A stretch of DNA of 22,544 nt, taken from Thermoflexus sp. (lineage in GTDB: Bacteria; Chloroflexota; Anaerolineae; Thermoflexales; Thermoflexaceae). Below the pieces are notes generated by a model. The model was not told the origin of the DNA. It searched no databases and saw only the letters and a program-made list of their open reading frames with translations. How positions within the stretch are numbered: position 1 is the stretch's first letter; every line of letters starts with the position of its first letter. A program made the translations under genes and the position numbers. Where the stretch lies: the NCBI RefSeq assembly GCF_034432235.1, contig NZ_DAOUCJ010000115.1:1-22544 (forward strand), written 5' to 3'. Shown piece after piece: positions 1 through 6,170 of the stretch.

Positions 1-35
1 GCCGGCCGGTGGCTGGAGGCCTCTCGAGGTCGAAT

Positions 36-698
36 TCATCCGACACCTTCAACCCGCCGCGCCAGGATCCCGGTGAAGCCGGCCTTGGGGTCAAAGCCCG
101 GGCGGGCCTCTTCCTCCCGGATCTCCGGAGCATCCGGAGCCTGGAAGAGGGTGGAGCGATATTCCACCACCTGAAACCCCGCCTGCTCCAGCCATGCGTC
201 CAGATCCTGGCGGGAGTAGAACCGCGCGATGGAATAAAAGGGATGCCCCTGGCGGCCCTTCTCCTGATAGTGGGCCGCCCACGGGCTCTCCGCCAGGATC
301 ATCCCCAGCACCAGCCCTCCGTCCGCCCGCAGCACCCGATGGGCTTCCCGCAAAACCCCGAGGGGATCCTCCACAAAGCACAGGGTGACCACCAGGAGGA
401 CTCCGCCGAAGGCGCTGTCACGGAATGGAAGCCGTTCCCCCACTGCCTGAGCCACCCGGATCCCCCGGGCTGCCGCCATCCGGAGCGGCTCTCGCGCGGG
501 ATCGATCCCAAAACCGACGCCGAGGGCCTGAGCGAAGCGCCCGGATCCTACGCCGATCTCCAGATAGGGGGGCGGGCAGCGGGTCAGCAGAGGGGCCAGC
601 GCCCGCACCTCCGAGCGATAGGCTCCCCGGCCCACCGGCCCTTCATACCAGGCATCGTAACGGGCGGCGTAGCGTTCGAACACCGAGGCGGTTTCCAT
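36..698 (-). CDS. Class I SAM-dependent methyltransferase
   Basis: Predicted soluble methyltransferase of about 220 residues that would transfer a methyl group from S-adenosylmethionine; the acceptor is unknown. The SAM-binding motif I is visible as YLEIGVGSGRFAQALG near residue 45, followed by GIDPA (motif II region) and a VVTLCFVEDP segment typical of the Methyltransf_11 fold. The late motif FRVLRADGGLVLGM is replaced here by HRVLRADGGLVLGM, which fits. I start at the METASVF methionine. The frame is open about 50 codons further upstream, but that part lies inside psuG and has low-complexity composition. The gene begins 11 bases after the psuG stop, so the two are probably co-transcribed. 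UbiE-like or small-molecule methyltransferases have the same fold, so the substrate cannot be named. Confidence 0.85.
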   Translation of the reverse strand: METASVFERYAARYDAWYEGPVGRGAYRSEVRALAPLLTRCPPPYLEIGVGSGRFAQALGVGFGIDPAREPLRMAAARGIRVAQAVGERLPFRDSAFGGVLLVVTLCFVEDPLGVLREAHRVLRADGGLVLGMILAESPWAAHYQEKGRQGHPFYSIARFYSRQDLDAWLEQAGFQVVEYRSTLFQAPDAPEIREEEARPGFDPKAGFTGILARRVEGVG

Positions 699-709
699 CC
701 GTCTGTCCC

Positions 710-1681
710 TCACGGCTCCTGGGATAACGCCTCCAGGGCCCGCGCAATGCGGGCGGCGATGCGGGCGTTTTCGACCAGCAGGGCATGATTCACCTGCACG
801 CTTTCCCCCCCGGTCCGCTCCGCCACACGGGCCAGGAGGAAGGGCGTCACCGCCCATCCCCGAATCCCGCGCCTCTCCGCTTCCTCAAGGGCCTCTCGAA
901 CCACTCCCTCCAGTCGATCCAGCGGGACCGCCACCGGGGCGGGGGGAGGAACGGTCACCAGGATCCCCTTCCCCCCCAGCGCCCAGTGGATCCCGGCGAT
1001 GCGGGCGATCTCCTCCGCTGAATCCACCCGCGCGTCTACCGGCAGGCCGCTGGACGCGCTGTAAAAGGCGGGCAGGGTCTCCGTGCCCCATCCCAGGATC
1101 GGGACCCCATAGGTCTCCAGCCATTCCCGGGTGGCCTGCAGATCCAGGATCGCCTTGGCTCCGGAGCAGACCACCACAACGGGCTCTGTGGCCAGCGTCG
1201 GCAGGTCGTTCGAAACATCGAACGGCGCCCCCCGATGCACCCCGCCGATCCCGCCCGTGGCCACCACCCGGATCCCGACCCGCGCGGCGGCCCAGGCGGT
1301 GGCCGCCACGGTCGTGGCGCCGATCTGGCGGCGCGCCAGGACGATCGGGAGATCGCGCCGGCTCACCTTCCGGACGTGCTCGTCTCCCGCGAATCGCTCG
1401 AGCTCAGCCGGCGTCAGGCCGATCACAACCTGGCCATCCAGCAGCCCGATGGTCGCCGGAACGGCTCCTTCCGCGCGAACGGCCTCTTCCATCTCGTGGG
1501 CGACCTGGAGGTTGGCCGGCTGGGGAAGGCCGAAGGCGACCACCACGGTCTCCAGGGCGACGATCGGCTGATGGCGCGCCCGGGCTTCCTTCACGTGAGG
1601 GCCGAAGCGGAAATAGGTGTTCTTGGTGGAAAAACCCATCGCCCCAAACTCGAAGTCGACTGCCGATCCAGGCGTGGACAT
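710..1681 (-). CDS. psuG: Pseudouridine-5'-phosphate glycosidase (PsuG)
   Basis: PsuG reversibly cleaves the C-C glycosidic bond of pseudouridine 5'-phosphate to uracil and ribose 5-phosphate, in pseudouridine salvage. The 323-residue product has the family landmarks: ALETVVVAFGLPQP with a Glu at residue 44 (family ALESTIIAHGMPYP, catalytic Glu), a KVSRRDL segment with the conserved Lys, GGIGGVHRG, VCSGAKAILDL with the second Lys, GWGTETLPAFY, and VNHALLVENA near the end. The first of these motifs has Phe where the family usually has His. The start is set by GGAGGCGAGGG immediately before the ATG at 1681; a second in-frame ATG lies at 1639. No pseudouridine kinase is visible nearby. The 5' part (1521-1622) is nearly duplicated at 2614-2726, so the N-terminal 20 residues may be a recent replacement of the original start. 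Confidence 0.9.
   Translation of the reverse strand: MSTPGSAVDFEFGAMGFSTKNTYFRFGPHVKEARARHQPIVALETVVVAFGLPQPANLQVAHEMEEAVRAEGAVPATIGLLDGQVVIGLTPAELERFAGDEHVRKVSRRDLPIVLARRQIGATTVAATAWAAARVGIRVVATGGIGGVHRGAPFDVSNDLPTLATEPVVVVCSGAKAILDLQATREWLETYGVPILGWGTETLPAFYSASSGLPVDARVDSAEEIARIAGIHWALGGKGILVTVPPPAPVAVPLDRLEGVVREALEEAERRGIRGWAVTPFLLARVAERTGGESVQVNHALLVENARIAARIARALEALSQEP
1521..1622 (-). repeat. Direct repeat, copy A (5' part of intact psuG)
   Basis: This stretch of psuG, encoding NTYFRFGPHV through ALETVVVAFG, recurs in the same orientation at 2614-2726. By eye there are about seven substitutions in roughly 100 aligned bases, plus a 7-base tandem insertion in the other copy. The two copies flank the toxin-antitoxin pair. 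Confidence 0.85.
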
Positions 1682-1754
1682 CCCTCGCCTCCAGGAGCTG
1701 GTTCCCGAAACCTGCAACTCGAATGGGGAAGGGCGGCGAACACCGGCCAGCCGG

Positions 1755-2221
1755 CTATAAGCGGGATGATCGTGCTTCCAGCTCCGCGACAATGACCTCC
1801 GGCGTTTTATAGGGAATCACGTTCTCGATCGCCCGGAAATGATCATCGTAGGCCACGATCGCCGTGCAGCCTGCGATATGGGCGGCCATCGCATGAGGGA
1901 GATCCGTCGGGTCTCTCAGCGCTGCGAAGAGCCTGGCCCGGAGCAACTTCTCCTCGCGGCGAGGGATCGGCACATCAAGCAAGCGGTGCTCAAAAGCGTG
2001 AGGAAGGCCTGACGGGCAAACTCGCTGCCCGCTTCCCAGTTTGGCTCTGTGCGGGTGATCGCGATGACCAGCAGCTCATGGAGCGCATAGAAAGATGTCA
2101 CTGCTTTAACCGCACCCTGGTCGATGAACTGGAATAACTTCGAAACCGCCTCAAATCGTGTGGGCTCCAGTTTCCGGGCCAGCGTGAAGACCAGCAGCAC
2201 GGAGGTATCCAGATAGATCAC
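1755..2221 (-). pseudogene. Frameshifted PIN-domain toxin (VapC-like)
   Basis: Two overlapping frames together make one PIN-domain protein, the ribonuclease fold of VapC toxins. The N-terminal frame (from the ATG at 2221) begins MIYLDTSVLLVF with the first acidic residue, followed by YALHELL with the conserved Glu. The C-terminal frame carries RDPTDLPHAMAAHIAG and AIVAYDDHF with the last two acidic residues. The switch falls near 1994-2002, at a run of four T on the coding strand; one extra base there would give a continuous reading through FLT-AFEHRLLDVPIP. All four PIN acidic positions survive but are split between frames. This could be a decayed toxin, a sequencing or assembly error, or less likely programmed frameshifting. 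The ATG overlaps the antitoxin stop by four bases. Confidence 0.75.
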
Positions 2222-2427
2222 CGGGTCCTCTCCGTCGAAGCGGGTGTTCCAGTTTCCGCTGCAGGAGGCAGCAGAAGGATTTTCAACAACTCCTGGGATA
2301 GCAGCAATGCCAGAGGCACAATGGCCTCAGAGAAAATGCGCTCAGCGCTTTCCTTGCGCCCTTCATGGAGGATCTCATCAAACGATTTTCCTTTCAGATA
2401 TTCGGAGAAATCTTCAAGCGCCATCAT
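2218..2427 (-). CDS. Small protein, probable antitoxin partner of the PIN toxin
   Basis: A 69-residue protein begins at 2427 behind GGAGGGA and ends in a four-base overlap with the PIN toxin start. That is the usual arrangement of a type II antitoxin-toxin pair. The N-terminal half, with KGKSFDEILHEGRKESAERI, is charged and helical. The middle is strikingly hydrophobic (AIVPLALLLSQELLKILLLP) and the C-terminus is Thr/Ser rich. I do not recognise a DNA-binding fold such as ribbon-helix-helix or AbrB, so the assignment rests on size, overlap and neighbour. A second in-frame ATG directly follows the first. The toxin is frameshifted, so the antitoxin may be an orphan. Confidence 0.6.
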   Translation of the reverse strand: MMALEDFSEYLKGKSFDEILHEGRKESAERIFSEAIVPLALLLSQELLKILLLPPAAETGTPASTERTR

Positions 2428-2613
2428 TCCCTCCAGATTTCGATAGCCGGGCAGGGTCCCTGCCTGCGCTGCGTGTCGGCCATGGCGTATGCCGTTGGCC
2501 GATGCTCAAGGAGAAGAGCACCTTTCCCTACTTTCCAAATTCAAACTTTAGCATAAAGCCTTGGATTCCACCAGGGGATGAGGAATTTTTCTAACGATCG
2601 AGGGGTTAGACGG

Positions 2614-2726
2614 TGGGGCAGCCGAAGGCGACCACCACGGTCTCCAGGGCGATGATCGGCTGCTGGCGCGCCCGGGGTTGTTCCACGTGGGGGCCGAAGC
2701 GGAAAGCGGAAATAGGTGTTCATCCG
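2614..2726 (-). pseudogene. Truncated second copy of psuG 5' end (direct repeat copy B)
   Basis: On the minus strand an ATG at 2723 sits behind AAGGAGG, overlaps the xseA stop as ATGA, and starts MNTYFRF, exactly the residues found near the start of intact PsuG. A 7-base tandem duplication (GCGGAAA twice on the plus strand, about 2698-2711) then shifts the frame. Ignoring it, the reading continues GPHVEQPRARQQPIIALETVVVAFG and stops soon after. Homology to psuG becomes doubtful beyond about 2614, although weak similarity may continue to about 2596. This is a remnant gene with a native-looking ribosome binding site coupled to xseA, while the intact gene about 1 kb away has a different start. 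Confidence 0.8.
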
Positions 2727-3952
2727 GGAGAACCTCCTTCCACCCGCACGGGGACCTCTCCGTCGATCCACTGCACGGTGAGCGGCTCGCCGGGCTGGAC
2801 CTGATCCGCCCGGGTGACCAGGCGGCCATCGGCCCGGCGGACCAGGGCGTAGCCCCGGGCCAGGACGGCGCGGGGGTTCAGCGCCTCCAGTCGGGCCTGG
2901 TGGTAGCCCCATCGGGCTTCCGCTTGCAGGATCTGCTGACGGATCGCGCCTTCCAGCCGGGTCCGCAACCGATGCAGGCGCTCCCGACGGGCGTAAAGCT
3001 CCCGCTCGGGCGTATGGGCCTGCAGGCGCGCGCGCAGGGTCGCCAGAGCCTGCCCCGCCCGCTCCAGGCGGGCGCGTATCGCCTGCTCCAGGCGATCCCG
3101 CCATCCGGCGATCTGAGCGGCCACCGCGTCCCGATCCGGGGTGGCCAGCTCCGCTGCCGCGGAGGGTGTGGGCGCGTGCACATCGGCGGCGGCATCCGTC
3201 AGGGTGAGATCGATGGCATGGCCGACGCCCGAGACCACCGGGAACGGGGAGGATGCCACCGCCCGAACCACCCGCTCGTCGTTGAAAGCCCACAGCTCCT
3301 CATTGGACCCTCCACCCCGGGCGATGATAGCCAGATCCACCCCCGCCACCATCTGGAGGGTTTCCAGGGCCGTGGCGATCGAAAGGGGGGCATCATCTCC
3401 CTGGACAACCGTAGGGGAGAGGATGACCTCCGCCAGGGGCCATCGTCGCCGGAGGATGTTCAGGATGTCCCGAAGGGCTGCTCCCGCCGGCGAGGTCACC
3501 ACGCCGATCCGGCGGGGGAACGGAGGCAGCACCCGCTTGCGGGCGGGGTCGAACAGCCCCTCCGCCTCCAGCCGACGCTTTAACGCCTCAAGGGCCAGGA
3601 ATCGCTGGCCCAGGCCGATGGGAAGCCAGCGATCCACATACAGACGGCAATCCCCCCGATCCTCGTAGTAACCGATCCGCCCGCGCGCCACAATGGTCTG
3701 GCCGTTCGCCGGCAGCTGGGCCATCCGGGCTGCCTGCGCCCGCCAGATGACACACGTGATCTGGGCCCGCCCTTCTTTCAATGAGAAGAAGATGTGGCCC
3801 GGCGCTGTAGGGCGGAGATCCCCCACCTCTCCCTCCACCCACAGATCCCCCCAGGCGAAACGGGATTCGATCGCTTCCTTCAGATGGGCGGCCAGCTGGG
3901 ATACCGTGAGGTAGGTGATGGGAGCCTGTTCAAGTTCCTCCCACTCGCTCAT
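2720..3952 (-). CDS. xseA: Exodeoxyribonuclease VII large subunit
   Basis: XseA is the catalytic subunit of exonuclease VII, which degrades single-stranded DNA from both ends in mismatch and damage repair; it normally works with several copies of small XseB. The 410-residue length is close to the family norm. An N-terminal OB-fold (ITYLTVSQLAAHLKEAIE, then DLWVEGEVGDLRP) is followed by the catalytic region with IGVVTSPAGAALRDILNIL, ARGGGSNEELWAFNDE and VVSGVGHAIDLTLTD, then an Arg-rich coiled coil and a C-terminal segment with LARGYALVRR. The usual GHE motif reads GHA here; the flanking His and Asp are kept. The start at 3952 has GGAG upstream. The gene follows the SIS gene by 33 bases. No xseB is seen; the downstream slot holds a psuG remnant. 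Confidence 0.95.
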   Translation of the reverse strand: MSEWEELEQAPITYLTVSQLAAHLKEAIESRFAWGDLWVEGEVGDLRPTAPGHIFFSLKEGRAQITCVIWRAQAARMAQLPANGQTIVARGRIGYYEDRGDCRLYVDRWLPIGLGQRFLALEALKRRLEAEGLFDPARKRVLPPFPRRIGVVTSPAGAALRDILNILRRRWPLAEVILSPTVVQGDDAPLSIATALETLQMVAGVDLAIIARGGGSNEELWAFNDERVVRAVASSPFPVVSGVGHAIDLTLTDAAADVHAPTPSAAAELATPDRDAVAAQIAGWRDRLEQAIRARLERAGQALATLRARLQAHTPERELYARRERLHRLRTRLEGAIRQQILQAEARWGYHQARLEALNPRAVLARGYALVRRADGRLVTRADQVQPGEPLTVQWIDGEVPVRVEGGSPG

Positions 3953-3985
3953 GAAAACGCTCCAGGGGAAGGTTGCGCCCCTTGT

Positions 3986-5017
3986 TCATCGCGTTTCCGT
4001 GACCTTCTGTAAGCCTCGCGGCCGGTCTGGATCCAGCCCTTTCCATTGGGCGAGGGAGACGGCGAACCACTGGCCAGGGATCACAGCCACCATCGGTGAG
4101 AGCCACTCCGGAACCGGAGGCAGCGGGATGCGCACGTCCGCCATGGCGAGCAGCCCGCGATCTTCGCTGCAGAGCGTGAGATGGGCCTCCCGCTCCCGAA
4201 GCCAGCGGGCCAGGCTTTCCATTTCGGAGCGGAAGGTCGGGCCCGGGGCGATCAGGAACACCGGGAAGCCCGGCTCCACCAGGGCGATGGGCCCGTGGAG
4301 GAAATCCGCCGAGGAATACGGCTCCGCCACGATGTAAGTCAATTCCTTGAGCTTGAGGGCGACCTCGAACGCCGTCGCGTAATTGAAACCCCTGCCGATC
4401 ACCACCCCGTGAACGACCCGCTGCCAGAATGCTGCCGCCTCCTGGGCGGCCTCCTCCGTGTCCAGCGCCTGGGCGATGGCTTCCGGCAACCGAAGCAGAT
4501 CCTCCCGCATGGCGGCGTCCTCGGTCCAGGCCGTGACCAGGAGGGCGAGGGCGATCAGCTGCGCCGTATAGGTCTTGGTGGCAGCCACCGCGCGTTCCTC
4601 CCCTGCGCGCAGGGGGAGGACCGCGTGGGCGGCTGAGGCGAGGGGAGAGGCAGGATCATTGGTGATGGCCAGGGTCCAGCCGCCCTGACGTCGAGCTTCC
4701 CGGATGACCTCCACAATATCCGGGGAGCGGCCGGATTGGGAGATCCCGATCACCCATGCATGGTCCAGGCGAGGAGGCCGGCGGTAGAAGGTGAAGAGAG
4801 AGGGGGTGGCGAGGGCAGCCGGGAGACCGGCGAAGGCCCCCAGCAGGTATTGCCCGTATCGGGCGGCGTTGTCGGAGCTTCCCCGCGCCGCCAGCACGGC
4901 CAGCGCCGGTTGAAAACGGCGCACAGCGTTCACGATCTGCCGCGCTTCCTCCCATCCTTCGCGGATCAGGCGATCGGCGACCTCAGGCTGCTGTCGGATC
5001 TCCTGTTCCACCCACAT
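3986..5017 (-). CDS. SIS-domain sugar-phosphate isomerase/deaminase (GlmS C-terminal/AgaS-like)
   Basis: A 343-residue protein with two SIS domains and no glutaminase domain, so it cannot be full GlmS. It resembles the AgaS, FrlB and NagB-II group, which isomerise or deaminate amino sugar phosphates. Visible landmarks are LAARGSSDNAARYGQYLL, IGISQSGRSPDIVEVI (the sugar-phosphate binding Ser-rich loop), AVAATKTYTAQL, IGRGFNYATAFEVALKLKEL, the HGPIAL segment, and the C-terminal DPDRPRGLQKVTETR. The start at 5017 is preferred over the longer frame from 5092: GTGGAGG stands seven bases upstream, and the longer form would start almost at the probable transcription start. It heads the minus-strand series that continues into xseA. 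The exact substrate cannot be read from sequence. Confidence 0.85.
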   Translation of the reverse strand: MWVEQEIRQQPEVADRLIREGWEEARQIVNAVRRFQPALAVLAARGSSDNAARYGQYLLGAFAGLPAALATPSLFTFYRRPPRLDHAWVIGISQSGRSPDIVEVIREARRQGGWTLAITNDPASPLASAAHAVLPLRAGEERAVAATKTYTAQLIALALLVTAWTEDAAMREDLLRLPEAIAQALDTEEAAQEAAAFWQRVVHGVVIGRGFNYATAFEVALKLKELTYIVAEPYSSADFLHGPIALVEPGFPVFLIAPGPTFRSEMESLARWLREREAHLTLCSEDRGLLAMADVRIPLPPVPEWLSPMVAVIPGQWFAVSLAQWKGLDPDRPRGLQKVTETR

Positions 5018-5082
5018 CCAGAACCTCCACCAGCCGAATCTCAGGATGCGATAAGAGGAAGTCTGGAAAGCCGGGTTCGCGC

Positions 5083-5111
5083 TTGAGGGCACCCCTCGAG
5101 CCGATTATACT
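5083..5111 (+). promoter_or_regulatory. Promoter for the MaoC-family gene
   Basis: TTGAGG (5083-5088) and TATACT (5106-5111) are separated by 17 bases, a good sigma70 arrangement. The predicted transcript starts near 5118 and has a leader of about 95 bases before the ATG at 5212. Confidence 0.6.
5104..5109 (-). promoter_or_regulatory. Possible -10 element for the SIS-xseA operon
   Basis: The minus strand reads a perfect TATAAT here, overlapping the plus-strand -10. There is no convincing -35 at 16-18 bases, so this half of a bidirectional promoter is weaker evidence. It would give a leader of about 80 bases before the start at 5017. Confidence 0.4.
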
Positions 5112-5211
5112 TCAAGGCATGATGGCGGGTCCTTTCAGGCTATGAAAATCGCCCCACGCCCTGGGGATTCGATCGGTGAATGGGAATCACTTCTCACGGG
5201 AGGCATTGCCC

Positions 5212-5703
5212 ATGTCCAAAGAGAGAGCGATCCCTCGGGGACTGTATTTCGAGGATCTGGAGATCGGCTGGAAGGTGCGCACCCCGGGCCGCACGGTGAC
5301 GGAGGCGGACATTGTGATGTTCGCTGGGCTATCCGGCGATTACACGCCGCTGCATACGGACGCGGAATACGCCCGGGGCACGATCTTCGGGGAACGGATC
5401 GCCCACGGGCTGCTTGGCCTGGCCATCGCTTCAGGGTTGGCGACCCGGCTGGGATTCCTGGAGGAGACCGTGGAAGCCTTCACCAGCCTGGAATGGAGAT
5501 TCCGGGCCCCCATCCGCATCGGGGATACGATCCATGTGGAGATCGAGGTGGCCCAAAAGCGCCCCGCGCCGAATGGCCGGGCAGGATTCGTGATCTTCCA
5601 TGTGGAGGTTCGGAATCAGCGGGGCGAGGTGGTGCAAAAGGGCCAGTGGACCCTCTTGGTTCGCGCGCGGGGGGCAGAAGGCATGGACCTCGAACAGCGA
5701 TGA
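5212..5703 (+). CDS. MaoC-family (R)-enoyl-CoA hydratase-like protein
   Basis: A 163-residue single hot-dog domain protein. MaoC-like hydratases add water to trans-2-enoyl-CoA or dehydrate 3-hydroxyacyl-CoA. The hydratase 2 signature is clear at FAGLSGDYTPLHTDAEYA, with the catalytic Asp and His five residues apart; the usual Asn between them is Thr, as in several acyl dehydratases of broad specificity. IAHGLLGLAIASGLATRL and the later FRAPIRIGDTIHVEIEV match the rest of the fold. The start at 5212 is supported by GGGAGGC eight bases upstream; a GTG at 5176 would only add an atypical extension. The gene is single, divergent from the SIS operon and followed by about 470 gene-free bases, so the context does not narrow the substrate. 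Confidence 0.88.
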   Translation: MSKERAIPRGLYFEDLEIGWKVRTPGRTVTEADIVMFAGLSGDYTPLHTDAEYARGTIFGERIAHGLLGLAIASGLATRLGFLEETVEAFTSLEWRFRAPIRIGDTIHVEIEVAQKRPAPNGRAGFVIFHVEVRNQRGEVVQKGQWTLLVRARGAEGMDLEQR

Positions 5704-5905
5704 AGCGGCCTGTTGCGATCACGATGATCACGAGCGCTCCCAATGGGGCTGCGGGATTTCCGGGGCATGGAACTTGTCGAACCGCTTCCCCCTTCCCCAT
5801 CTCGGTTCCTTTCCATAGAGACCAGCAAGCTTCCCCCAACGCCCTTCCGAAGGTGGAAGTCCATTCATGAGCGGATGCCATGGGCATCCAGGGCATCGGC
5901 GGCAT

Positions 5906-5947
5906 CCCCCAAATGGGGGGATATCCCCAATCTGGGGGTGTCCCCCC
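5906..5947. repeat. Array of alternating C and G runs, possible operator of korAB
   Basis: Five runs alternate at 3-5 base A/T-rich spacers: C5, AAAT, G6, ATAT, C4, AATCT, G5, TGT, C6. Every neighbouring pair forms an inverted repeat, including the perfect palindrome GGGGATATCCCC at 5917-5928. The two CCCC-A/T-GGGG units repeat with a period of about 18 bases. The array ends 12 bases upstream of the kor -35, where an activator or repressor could bind. No known regulator motif is claimed. Confidence 0.6.
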
Positions 5948-5959
5948 TTATCATCTGTT

Positions 5960-5988
5960 TTTACAATCGCTCCTGTCCCGGGTATACT
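5960..5988 (+). promoter_or_regulatory. Promoter of the korAB operon
   Basis: TTTACA (5960-5965) and TATACT (5983-5988) with a 17-base spacer. The predicted start is near 5995, giving a leader of about 175 bases before korA. Confidence 0.7.
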
Positions 5989-6170
5989 TTGCTAAAAGCA
6001 TTCGGAGGGGCCGGGATTGGAGGGGGCAGCAGGTGCCCTCCGCGCCGGCCGGGTCGTTAGACTCCTTTCGGGAGGAGGCCCATGGCCTCAACCGAATGTT
6101 CAATAGAGGGACGGGTGAGACGTACAGGCGGCCGATCCGTCCCTTATCATTCTCTAAGGAGGCAGATGCC

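Larger units (their letters stand above)
5704..6170 (+). other. Gene-free stretch between the hydratase gene and korA
   Basis: 5704-5905 holds no gene or clear terminator that I can support. 5906-5947 is the alternating C/G-run array, 5960-5988 the kor promoter, and about 5995-6170 the transcribed leader. The leader includes a possible hairpin near 6016-6040 and a possible short upstream frame at 6082-6198. The long open frame entering korA from 5880 runs through the promoter and is not credible as an N-terminus. Confidence 0.6.

Noticed and set aside
9..788. Plus-strand frame across the methyltransferase
   Set aside because: It is a shadow of the methyltransferase and psuG end, with no recognisable motif and no ribosome site.
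2591..2609. Inverted repeat CTAAC/GTTAG with a nearby T run
   Set aside because: The T run lies on the wrong side for a terminator on the plus strand, and on the minus strand it is an A run. Five-base arms are too short to support an element end.
5880..6170. N-terminal extension of korA of about 97 codons
   Set aside because: It crosses the promoter and the C/G-run array, has no similarity to the gamma domain, and a strong ribosome site sits directly before 6171.
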